Below, piece by piece: positions 34,795-41,969 of a DNA stretch of 64,000 nucleotides (its first letter is position 1; every line of letters begins with the position of its first letter). The DNA comes from Mitsuaria sp. PDC51 (GTDB lineage Bacteria; Pseudomonadota; Gammaproteobacteria; Burkholderiales; Burkholderiaceae_C), in the NCBI RefSeq assembly GCF_900113225.1, contig NZ_FOZE01000002.1, forward strand, positions 1,488,001 to 1,552,000, read 5' to 3'. The position numbers were made by a program, and so were the translations under genes. The notes under the pieces were generated by a model. That model ran no database searches and was not told where the DNA came from. It saw only the letters and a program-made list of their open reading frames with translations.

Positions 34795-35105
34795 GCGGTC
34801 GGTGCGGGGTACTTCTTCGCGTTCATCGCGATCTTGCGGTCGACCGCCGCCGGCACGTCGATGCCGGCGCGGTCCGCGATCTGCAGCAGGTACATCAGCA
34901 CGTCGGCCACTTCCTCGCCAAGGTAGCGATGCTCGTCGGGCGACAGCTGCTGCGACTCCTCGGCCGTCTTCCACTGGAAGATCTCGACGAGCTCGGCCGA
35001 CTCCACCACCAGCGCCATGGCCAGGTTCTTCGGCGTGAGGTAGGGGTCCCAGTCGCGGGCCGCGGCGAATTCGCGCAGCCGTCGTTGCAGGTCGGCAATG
35101 TCCAT
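34791..35105 (-). CDS. MazG-like nucleotide pyrophosphohydrolase
   Basis: The 104-aa protein has the all-alpha NTP-pyrophosphatase metal-binding pattern: ALVVESAELVEIFQW (E-x-x-E type) and GEEVADVLMYLLQIADRAGI (E-x-x-D). It is of the short, RS21-C6/iMazG-like type that forms dimers and hydrolyses (d)NTPs, possibly modified ones, to NMP. It is the first gene of the mazG-exonuclease operon. Its 394-bp upstream region contains the DnaA-box-rich module described at 35222-35416. Confidence 0.9.
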   Translation of the reverse strand: MDIADLQRRLREFAAARDWDPYLTPKNLAMALVVESAELVEIFQWKTAEESQQLSPDEHRYLGEEVADVLMYLLQIADRAGIDVPAAVDRKIAMNAKKYPAPTA

Positions 35106-35221
35106 GGGTCGGCAGTGTGCAAGTCCGGCGTCGCCCGCTCAAGCGGCCTGTGCGCAGGAAGCGCCCCACAGCAACGCCGGGACGAAATTTCCTGCCTCTC
35201 TTTTCAACATCAAGGTTTTAT

Positions 35222-35416
35222 ATATCTCTCTGGTCGTCTTAGTAGAGGGCTGTAGTTTCTGTGGACAAGTCGATATTTCTCTTTGGAACCAACGACTTGT
35301 CGGCATCCAAACCCTGTGCGTGGAGGGCCGGTTTGGCATTGCATGAACCGACAACAAGACCGGGCGGACCCTCTCCGGCTGTGGAGAAGGCCCCGGTTGC
35401 CAGAAAGTTTTCCACA
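35222..35416. promoter_or_regulatory. DnaA-box-rich module A (possible origin half or promoter region)
   Basis: Inside the 394-bp gap upstream of mazG. An AT-rich stretch (around 35213-35230) leads into TGTGGACAA at 35260-35268; TGTGGAGAA follows at 35380-35388 and TTTTCCACA, inverted, at 35408-35416. Each is one mismatch from the DnaA box. The first 47 bases (35222-35268) are about 80% identical to 37301-37348, and box order and spacing are shared with that module. On the minus strand the same DNA also reads TTGTCC-N18-TACTAA, a plausible promoter of mazG. The rest of the gap, up to the queE end at 35500, shows nothing else I recognise. Confidence 0.5.
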
Positions 35417-35499
35417 GCGTTGTTGGCTTTACAGCCCGCCCTCGGATGCGCTAGCGAGCGCCGAACTGGGGACAACTGCCGCCCGTTCCTGGCATCGCG

Positions 35500-36147
35500 T
35501 CAATCGATCCCGACCACCTTGTGCATCTGGATCGACAGCTTCCACTGCGGATGCGCCATGCAATACGCGACGGCCTCGCGGGTGTTCTGCTTCTGCAGGA
35601 TCGAGTCCATCGGCTGCAGGAAGAAGTGGTCGAAGTCCAGGTCGGCGAAGCGCTCGGGCAAGGCCAGCGGCTGTGGATAAACCAGCTTCAGCTCGTTGCC
35701 CCGGGTCAGCACGAGTTCGGCGTCCGCCTTGGGACTGACGCAGATCCAGTCCAGCCCCTCGGGCGCTGGCTGGGTGCCGTTGGTCTCGACGGCGATCTCG
35801 AACCCCAAGGCCTTCAGCGCGGTGATGAGCGGCCCGTCGAGCTGCAGCAGCGGTTCGCCGCCGGTGCAGACGACGTAGGGCGTGCCGGTCTTGCGGCCAT
35901 CGGCGTCTTTGGGCCACTGCGCGTCGATCGCCTCCGCGAGCGCATCGGCGGAAGCGAACTTCCCGCCACCCTGCCCGTCGGTGCCGACGAAGTCGGTGTC
36001 GCAGAAGCTGCAGACGGCCTTCTCGCGGTCCTGCTCGCGACCGGACCACAGGTTGCAGCCGGCGAAGCGGCAGAACACGGCCGCGCGGCCGGCCTGGGCG
36101 CCCTCGCCTTGCAGCGTGTAGAACATTTCCTTGACGGCGTAGGTCAT
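35500..36147 (-). CDS. queE: 7-carboxy-7-deazaguanine synthase QueE
   Basis: The 215-aa radical SAM enzyme starts TYAVKEMFYTLQGEGAQAGR and has the cluster motif C-X14-C-X-X-C (in FAGCNLW ... VCSFCDTDF), the variant known from Burkholderia multivorans QueE rather than the classical CX3CX2C. It converts 6-carboxytetrahydropterin to 7-carboxy-7-deazaguanine in queuosine biosynthesis. Its ATG overlaps the queD stop (ATGA), so the two consecutive pathway enzymes are translationally coupled. queC and queF are not in the window. Confidence 0.95.
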   Translation of the reverse strand: MTYAVKEMFYTLQGEGAQAGRAAVFCRFAGCNLWSGREQDREKAVCSFCDTDFVGTDGQGGGKFASADALAEAIDAQWPKDADGRKTGTPYVVCTGGEPLLQLDGPLITALKALGFEIAVETNGTQPAPEGLDWICVSPKADAELVLTRGNELKLVYPQPLALPERFADLDFDHFFLQPMDSILQKQNTREAVAYCMAHPQWKLSIQMHKVVGID

Positions 36148-37256
36148 ACCGGGATCAGCTCCTCGAACGGACCGTGGCTGACGATGACGCCGCTGCCGCG
36201 GGTCTCGTAGAGGTCGACGCGCTCCAGCGGCGGCAACTGGGCCTTGGCCTGGCGCAGCACCCACGCGGCCAGGCTGGCGGTGTCGGCGTCCGGCAATCCG
36301 GCCAGCTCATGCAGCGGATGGTGGTCCATGGCCTTGAAGATGGGACCGAACAGCAGCTTCACGTCGCTGAAGTCCATCGCCCAGCCGAAGACCTGGTCCA
36401 GCGCGGCGCTCAGGTGCAGTCGGAGCGTGAAGGTGTGGCCATGGATGCCGGCCAGCGGATGGTCCGCCGGCGCCCGGTTGAGCTGCACCGCGCTGTCGAG
36501 GGTGAATTCCTTCCAGATCCGGTAGCGCTCGCCGTCGAAGTTCGCACCGCTGGAGCCGGTCTCGTACACCGTCACCCAGCTCAGTTCCGGCAACTGCGGC
36601 TTGAGCCGCGCCCAGAGCCAGGACGAGATCAGCTCGCTGGTCGGATTGGACAGACCTTCGATCTCATTGAGGCAGCGGTAGTTCAGCTGCGCATGGAACG
36701 GCGCCCAGAGCTCGTCGAGGTGGTCGTAGTCGATGCTCAGGTCGCGCTCGCCGAGGTCCTGGTTGGCATGCAGGATCAGCTCGAAGCCATGACCATGCAT
36801 GCGGCCGCACTTGTGGCCCATCGGGACATTGGGCAGCTGGTGGGCGGCCTGGAAGCGATAACGGCGCCAGACATGGGCATGGCCATTGGCGTCCAGGTCC
36901 ACGCCCGAGTTCGAGGTGCTCTGGATGCCGACCTGGGTGATGCCAGGCACCTGGAATTCGGATTCGAGGCGCTGACGGATCCAACGGGCGATGTTCTCGT
37001 CGGTCGGCTGCGGGATGTGCGTGTTCAGCAGCCCATGGTCCAGCGGGGCGATGCAGCGCTCGAGGCAGTCGCGCAATGCGCTGACTTCAGCGCCGGGAAA
37101 CGGGGCCCAGCCGGCGGGAAGCTCGGCGCGGATGGTGGCCAGGTAGCTGTGGCCATGCAGGCCGCGCGAGCGGTGGCCGGGGGGCAGCGCGTCGATCTGG
37201 CAGGCCGACTCGAAGCCGGCCGAAGCGGTGAAAAGGGAAGCAGGAAAAGCAGACAT
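36144..37256 (-). CDS. queD: 6-carboxytetrahydropterin synthase QueD, three tandem domains
   Basis: At 370 aa this is three times the usual QueD (about 120 aa) and contains three PTPS-fold units. Unit 1 (about 1-125) has the HGH zinc pair in RGLHGHSYLA; unit 2 (about 128-250) has GHKCGRMHGHGF with the catalytic Cys, plus VTVYETGSSG; unit 3 (about 254-370) has AGIHGHTFTL and VDLYETRGSG. Only unit 2 has Cys, His and Glu in place; unit 1 lacks both Cys and Glu and unit 3 lacks Cys. It should make CPH4 from dihydroneopterin triphosphate for QueE. The degenerate units may be structural. Upstream lies module B (37301-37507). Confidence 0.93.
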   Translation of the reverse strand: MSAFPASLFTASAGFESACQIDALPPGHRSRGLHGHSYLATIRAELPAGWAPFPGAEVSALRDCLERCIAPLDHGLLNTHIPQPTDENIARWIRQRLESEFQVPGITQVGIQSTSNSGVDLDANGHAHVWRRYRFQAAHQLPNVPMGHKCGRMHGHGFELILHANQDLGERDLSIDYDHLDELWAPFHAQLNYRCLNEIEGLSNPTSELISSWLWARLKPQLPELSWVTVYETGSSGANFDGERYRIWKEFTLDSAVQLNRAPADHPLAGIHGHTFTLRLHLSAALDQVFGWAMDFSDVKLLFGPIFKAMDHHPLHELAGLPDADTASLAAWVLRQAKAQLPPLERVDLYETRGSGVIVSHGPFEELIPV

Positions 37257-37300
37257 CCCGACAGTGTGACACGCCCGGTTTTCTTATCTCCTTGTGTTGA

Positions 37301-37507
37301 ATATCTCTTTGGTCGTATTGGTAGGTGTTGGCCGGTTTCTGTGGACAACCACCGTTTCCCCTGGCCCGACAAGGACTTGCGACCGGCGCAACGGTGTGGG
37401 CCGGACCCGGGGCAACAGCGGGATGGCGAGACAACAACTTCCGGCGCGCCCACGCCGCTGTGGACAAGCGCCGAGTTGTTCAAGCGCCATCCCCAGGCTT
37501 GTGCACA
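37301..37507. promoter_or_regulatory. DnaA-box-rich module B, paralogous to module A
   Basis: In the 338-bp gap upstream of queD. ATATCTCTTTGGTCG begins a 48-base block (37301-37348) that matches module A at about 38 positions and ends in TGTGGACAA. A second TGTGGACAA is at 37459-37467 and an inverted TTGTGCACA at 37499-37507. Offsets of boxes 2 and 3 from box 1 are 119 and 159 here versus 120 and 148 in module A. Both modules have the same orientation and bracket queED. They could be origin halves, regulatory elements bound by DnaA, or related promoters. Confidence 0.5.
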
Positions 37508-37542
37508 GGTCCGTTCTCAAGACCGGATCGTCCGTCAGGACG

Positions 37543-37567
37543 AAAAAAAGCCCCGCTATCGCGGGGC
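37543..37567 (-). terminator. Rho-independent terminator of the S1/P1 nuclease gene
   Basis: Read on the minus strand, a 7-bp stem (GCCCCGC/GCGGGGC, loop of four) is followed by seven T. It lies 28 bases after the nuclease stop codon and separates that transcript from the queD promoter region. Confidence 0.88.
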
Positions 37568-37594
37568 GCTGACCACGAGGCCGGGTTCAAGGGC

Positions 37595-38635
37595 TCAGGG
37601 CTTGTCCGGCCAGATCGACCGCAGCAGCTGCGCCAGACGCGCGCCGCCCTTGATGACGTTCTCGCGGGTCTGTTCCAGGCTGCGGGCTTCATAACCGGCC
37701 GGCGGCGTGCCCATCCAGCGGGGGCCGCGCAAGCTCTGCTGGCGGGCGCCGAAACTCATGCCCTCGAAGGCCTCCTTCGCGCCGATCAGCGATTCACTTG
37801 CCCACAGCACCGGCCAGTCGTCCGGATTCCCCGCCGTCGGCGGCACGGCCTTGGCGAGCGCCGGCATCGCGGCCAGCTGCTCGGCGCTCAGGCGCCCGGG
37901 CAGGCCGTCCCAGTAGCTGTGCAGGTTGCCGCCCGGCGTGCCGTCCGGACGCGGCATCGTGATCGCATTGCCGCCGACCGTGTGCGTCAGCGCATCCGCG
38001 CCCTGCCGGTCCGGGTCATAGGGCTTGCCGTCGGCGTCCAGGTAGAGCGAGCCCATGTGCAGCGGCTGGTGCATGTCGCCCAGCGCGTGGACCACCAGCG
38101 CCAGCGCCTCGCGCTCGTTGAAATCCATCGGCGGCGTCTGCCGGCCGGTCTTGAGCACGAGGATCGCGGCCTTCAGCGCCGGCACGATGTCGTGGTCGCT
38201 GGTTCCGATCGCGCCCGGCACATAGCGGCCTCGCTGGATCGCGACGTTGGCGTAGTGGTACTGCTTGTTGCAGGATTCCTCGCCCGGCTTGGGTCCGCAT
38301 TGCTCGAAATTGCGCTTCACGTAGTCGCGCATCCGGGCCTCTTCCTCGGCGTTGTTCTCGAAGACCGCGCACTCGGGAAAGCGGCCGGTCACGGCGTACT
38401 TGAAGTCGTTGCCGGTGTCGATGCCCTTCACGCAGTCGTCCCAGACGGCGATGTCGCGCAGCGAGACCGGTCCGAGGATGCGCTGGACCTCGGCTTCGGC
38501 GCGATGACCCTTGATCAGCTGGGCGGCGATGTCGCCGACCGCGTTGTGGCCGGCGGCGCCGAAGCCGAAGGCGGAGCCGCAGCAGGCGGCGAGCAGCGAC
38601 AGCGCGGCGATGCCGCGCGCGAAGGAAGTGGTCAT
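37595..38635 (-). CDS. Secreted S1/P1-family nuclease
   Basis: The 346-aa protein has a signal peptide (residues 1-25, ending CGSAFGFGAAGH) and the scattered zinc ligands of S1/P1 nucleases: the mature N-terminal GHNAVGDIA, the Asp in VWDDCVKG, HYANVAIQ, ALGDMHQPLHMG and the GGNLHSYWD segment. Family enzymes use three Zn ions to cut single-stranded DNA and RNA and to remove 3'-phosphates. It probably scavenges nucleotides in the periplasm or medium. The start at 38635 gives a compact signal peptide; a longer frame upstream is not needed. It ends in a clear terminator. Confidence 0.92.
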   Translation of the reverse strand: MTTSFARGIAALSLLAACCGSAFGFGAAGHNAVGDIAAQLIKGHRAEAEVQRILGPVSLRDIAVWDDCVKGIDTGNDFKYAVTGRFPECAVFENNAEEEARMRDYVKRNFEQCGPKPGEESCNKQYHYANVAIQRGRYVPGAIGTSDHDIVPALKAAILVLKTGRQTPPMDFNEREALALVVHALGDMHQPLHMGSLYLDADGKPYDPDRQGADALTHTVGGNAITMPRPDGTPGGNLHSYWDGLPGRLSAEQLAAMPALAKAVPPTAGNPDDWPVLWASESLIGAKEAFEGMSFGARQQSLRGPRWMGTPPAGYEARSLEQTRENVIKGGARLAQLLRSIWPDKP

Positions 38636-38838
38636 GACAGGAACCCGTGTCGGACGATGCGCCGGCGGTGCGCCGGCAAGGGATCGCGGATTGTGCATGG
38701 CGCCTTGTGACGGACATCAACGGAGATCCCCGGGGTCCGGGGCTTATGCGCCGGCCGCATGTCCATGGGCAAAGCGCTTCGTTCGGCAAATGAAGGGCGC
38801 TGCCTAAGCTGATCGTCACCTTTTCAGGAGCCCCTCGC

Positions 38839-39057
38839 ATGACCATCACCGCCATCAATGTCCGCAACCAGTTCCGCGGCACCATCAAGGAGATCGTCGA
38901 AGGACCGGTCGTGTCCGAGGTCGACGTGCAGACCGCCGGTGGACTGATCGTCACCTCGGTGATCACGACGCGCTCGGTCAAGGAACTCCAGTTGACGGTC
39001 GGCAAGGAAGTCGTCGCGCTGGTGAAGTCCACCGAGGTGTCGATCGCGACCCTCTGA
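38839..39057 (+). CDS. mop: Molbindin-like molybdenum-pterin-binding protein
   Basis: The 72-aa protein is one TOBE/Mop domain: TAINVRNQFRGTIKEIVEGP at the start, VVSEVDVQTAGG and KELQLTVGKEVVALVKSTEV at the end are the molbindin pattern. Such proteins form hexamers that store molybdate or tungstate oxyanions in the cytoplasm. TTTTCAGGAGCC before the ATG is a good ribosome binding site. No mod transport genes are adjacent. It may be cotranscribed with the following hydrolase gene 36 bp downstream. Confidence 0.93.
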   Translation: MTITAINVRNQFRGTIKEIVEGPVVSEVDVQTAGGLIVTSVITTRSVKELQLTVGKEVVALVKSTEVSIATL

Positions 39058-39093
39058 CGCGCGCTGTCCGCATCGACCCCGCAGGAGACCGCC

Positions 39094-39714
39094 ATGGCGC
39101 TCTACCCTCACCGCTCCGCGCAGCACAACGGCAGCGCCGAGCCGCGGCTGCTGATCATCCCCGGCCTGCACGACAGCGGGCCGGCGCACTGGCAGAGCTG
39201 GCTCGAGCAGCAGTACCGTGACGCCCACCGGGTGCGGCAGCGGGACTTCAGCCAGCCCGACCTGGAGCGCTGGTCGGACCGCATCCACGCGCGGATCGAC
39301 AGCGCCGGCCCCGGCGAATGGATCGCCGTGGCGCACAGCTTCGGCTGCCTGGCGCTGGCGCATCACCTGCAGCGCCATCCCGATTCGCCGGTGCGCGAGG
39401 CCTTGCTGGTCGCCCCCGCCGAGCCCGACAAGTTCGGCCTGGCGGAGAGCCTGCCGCACCAGCGGCTGGGCCGGCCGACGGCGCTGATCGCGAGCCAGAA
39501 CGATCCCTGGATGAGCGCCTCCAGCGCGCTGCGCTGGGCGACGCGCTGGGGCAGCAGCTACAGCAACATCGGTCTGGTGGGCCACATCAACAGCGAATCG
39601 GGCTTCGGCCCCTTCCCGCTGGCCAAGCGCTGGGTCGAGGCCGCCCGGGCCCGCGCCGCGCGCGAGCGCCGACCGGCGCGGGCCAGCATCCTGGAGTGGT
39701 CGTTCTCGGTCTGA
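39094..39714 (+). CDS. RBBP9/YdeN-family serine hydrolase (second copy)
   Basis: A 206-aa paralogue of the protein at 20648-21238, with the same order of blocks: LLIIPGLHDSGPAHWQSWLE, nucleophile elbow VAHSFGCLALAHH, the acid in ASQNDPWM and the His in VGHINSESGFGPFP. The C-terminus has an extra basic tail (RARAARERRPARA). Likely a cytosolic esterase-like enzyme with unknown substrate. GCAGGAGACC precedes the ATG. Confidence 0.9.
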   Translation: MALYPHRSAQHNGSAEPRLLIIPGLHDSGPAHWQSWLEQQYRDAHRVRQRDFSQPDLERWSDRIHARIDSAGPGEWIAVAHSFGCLALAHHLQRHPDSPVREALLVAPAEPDKFGLAESLPHQRLGRPTALIASQNDPWMSASSALRWATRWGSSYSNIGLVGHINSESGFGPFPLAKRWVEAARARAARERRPARASILEWSFSV

Positions 39715-39832
39715 TCGGGTGGGCCGGCTTCAAACGAGGCTTGAAATAGGTTCAACGGTTGACCCGTTCATTGAAAGTCGGCCCGGCGGAACACTGCGTC
39801 CCGTCTCCACCGATTGTCTGAACGAGGACTCC

Positions 39833-40957
39833 ATGAACCGCCATCCTTCGAAGCCATCCGCCCGCTCCCACTCGATCCATCGCGCCGCGACCGCACTGGC
39901 CGGCGCGCTGACTTTCGCGCTCGCTGCCGTCCCCGCCCTGTCTGCCCGCGCGGCGACCCCCGGAGAGCTCGAAGTCGTCGCCGAACTCCCGATCCGTCCC
40001 GGCAACGTGGCGCCCGGGCCCGGGGGCCGACTGTTCGCTACCGTGCATCCGCTGGGCGCGCCCGCCGCGGCGCAGTTGATCGAGATCACCGGCCGGGATA
40101 GCTTCAAGCCCTGGCCGTCCACCGAGCTCCAGCGTGGCACGTCGACCGCCAGCGACGATCGCATCGACACGCCGCTGGGCATCATCGGCGACGGCCTCGG
40201 CCGCATCTGGATCGTCGACATGGGCCTGAACCTTGGAAAGACCCGGCTCTGGGCCTTCGAGGCCGAATCGGGCCGGCAGGTCCAGCGCATCGAGTTGCCG
40301 CCGGAGATCGCGCCCAAAGGCAGCTTCGTGCAGGACCTGGTCGTCGACGACCGCGCGGGCTGGGTCTATCTGGCCGACATCGCCAACCCGGGCCTGATCG
40401 CCGTCGAGATCGCGACCGGTCGTGCCCGCCGCTTCGGCGGTCACGCCGCGCTGCAGGCCGAGCCGCAGGCGCGGATGGTCATCGGCGGCCGGCCGATCCA
40501 GTTCCAGGGCAAGCCGGCGAATGTCGCGGTCAATCCGATCACGCTCTCGGCCGATCGCGAGACGCTGTTCTTCGGCGCGATGAACGGTCGCAGCTGGTAC
40601 TCGGTGCCGGCGCGGCTGCTGCGCACCGGCGTCCCGGACGCCGAGACCGCCGCGGCGATCCGCCGCGTTGGCCCGAAACCAGTCTCCGACGGCGCCGCGA
40701 CCGACGCGAGCGGACGCCACTTCTTCACCAACGTCAACGAGGGCGGCATCGACCGCCTCGGTACCGATGGCAAGCTCGTCCCGCTGGTGCGCGACGCACG
40801 GCTGGACTGGCCCGACAGCGTCCATGTGGGCGACTCGTCCTGGCTCTACATCTCGGTGAACCAGCTGTACAAGACGCCGGCCTTCACCGGCGGGCGGGAC
40901 GAAGGCAAGCCGCCTTACCGGATCATGCGGGTGTGGGCAGGCGACACGGCGCGCTGA
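39833..40957 (+). CDS. Secreted major-royal-jelly/yellow-family beta-propeller protein
   Basis: The 374-aa protein has a signal peptide (residues 1-42, ending ALSARAATP) and the MRJP/L-dopachrome-tautomerase-related propeller pattern: DGLGRIWIVDMGLNLGKTRL, FVQDLVVDDRAGWVYLADIA, ADRETLFFGAMNGRSWYSVP and YISVNQLYKTPAFTGG at the end. Bacterial members are periplasmic or secreted and mostly uncharacterised; lactonase-like or ligand-binding roles have been proposed for the fold. The start at 39833 is supported by GAACGAGGA upstream. It appears to be a single gene. Confidence 0.88.
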   Translation: MNRHPSKPSARSHSIHRAATALAGALTFALAAVPALSARAATPGELEVVAELPIRPGNVAPGPGGRLFATVHPLGAPAAAQLIEITGRDSFKPWPSTELQRGTSTASDDRIDTPLGIIGDGLGRIWIVDMGLNLGKTRLWAFEAESGRQVQRIELPPEIAPKGSFVQDLVVDDRAGWVYLADIANPGLIAVEIATGRARRFGGHAALQAEPQARMVIGGRPIQFQGKPANVAVNPITLSADRETLFFGAMNGRSWYSVPARLLRTGVPDAETAAAIRRVGPKPVSDGAATDASGRHFFTNVNEGGIDRLGTDGKLVPLVRDARLDWPDSVHVGDSSWLYISVNQLYKTPAFTGGRDEGKPPYRIMRVWAGDTAR

Positions 40958-41095
40958 GCCCCCGCGCCGGGACCCTGCGCTGACACGCCGGGCCGAGGTC
41001 CCGGGGAATCCCTGTCAGGGGCGAGGAGTCTCGCGCCGGACACGATCCAGGGCTATGGTCCGTCTCCCATTCGTGCATGAATCCAGGAGACACCG

Positions 41096-41542
41096 ATGCC
41101 CTTCACCCTCCGCCTGCACCGCGTCCTGAAGGCGCCGCCGGAGCGCGTCTATCGCGCGTTCACCGACCCGGCGGCGATGTGCAAATGGCTGCCGCCGCAT
41201 GGCTTCACCGGCACCATGCACCACATGGAACCGAAGGTCGGCGGCAGCTGGCGCATGTCCTTCACCAACCTCTCGGCCGGAGCAACCCACACCTTTGGCG
41301 GGAACTACCTGGAGCTGCAGCCCGGCAAGCGGCTCCGCTACACCAGCAAGTTCGACGACCCCAACCTGCCGGGGGAAATGACCACCACGGTGGAGCTGTC
41401 GCAGGTCTTCTGCGGGACCGAGATGCAGATCACCCAGGAAGGCATCCCGGACGTGATCCCGTCGCAGGCCTGCCATCTGGGATGGCAGGAGTCGCTGGCG
41501 CTGCTCACCCAGTTGGTCGAGCCGGACATTCCGAACGGCTGA
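41096..41542 (+). CDS. SRPBCC (AHSA1/START-like) family protein
   Basis: The 148-aa protein matches the activator-of-HSP90-like SRPBCC group: FTLRLHRVLKAPPERVYRAF, then WLPPHGFTGTMHHMEPKVGG, and the closing WQESLALLTQLVEPDIP helix that covers the hydrophobic cavity. Ligand and function are unknown, as for most bacterial members. CCAGGAGACACCG precedes the ATG. The stop codon sits in a 14-bp tandem duplication (41528-41555). Confidence 0.9.
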   Translation: MPFTLRLHRVLKAPPERVYRAFTDPAAMCKWLPPHGFTGTMHHMEPKVGGSWRMSFTNLSAGATHTFGGNYLELQPGKRLRYTSKFDDPNLPGEMTTTVELSQVFCGTEMQITQEGIPDVIPSQACHLGWQESLALLTQLVEPDIPNG

Positions 41543-41555
41543 TTCCGAACGGCTG
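41528..41555 (+). repeat. 14-bp tandem duplication over the SRPBCC stop codon
   Basis: ATTCCGAACGGCTG occurs twice in immediate succession (41528-41541 and 41542-41555). The first copy encodes the last four residues and begins the stop codon, so the duplication leaves the protein unchanged. It looks like a recent slippage event. Confidence 0.85.
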
Positions 41556-41969
41556 ATCGGTGGCTCGATCGGGCGGCCCGATGGGGCCTCCCTGGTTTTG
41601 CCTGTTTTGCCTGTTTTTCTGCCCCTCTGATTTTTTGGAGCGCCGGCGCTGCCCGGCGTCGGGTTGCGGCTGTCAGGGCTTGTCAGGCTCTCCTCATTTT
41701 TTTCGCCGTCGCCCAGGGTCCTCTCCTGCGTTTCGCCAAGCGCGGGCTCTCCACAGGGCATGGGGGATCCCTCCTGGACCCCCAAGCCCTGTTCCGGCCC
41801 CAGCCGCGCTCGTGGTCGTCGACGTCGTGGCCGAGAGAATGACTCGGGGGCGTCACGGATCGAGCGAATCCAGGATCACAGGGACACCGGATTCTTCGAA
41901 TCCAGGGAGTAAGGAAACAAGGAAGCCGACGCCTTGTGAGGGTCGGCCCCATTCCCTAGCATCGCGCCC
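41556..41969. other. Long gap without a gene before the DsbD-like gene
   Basis: About 410 bases with no convincing coding frame. It has T-rich runs (TTTTGCC twice, then TTTTTC and TTTTTT between 41597 and 41636, and TTTTTTT near 41697) that differ from the neighbourhood and may include the end of the SRPBCC transcript and the next promoter. I found no clear hairpin-plus-T terminator, dyad or promoter pair. Confidence 0.4.

Noticed and set aside
37257-37320. preQ1 riboswitch in front of queD
   Set aside because: I looked for the C-rich loop and A-rich tail next to the ribosome binding site and did not find them.
41556-41969. Small gene on the plus strand in the T-rich gap
   Set aside because: The frames are low-complexity, lack a ribosome binding site and show no family pattern.
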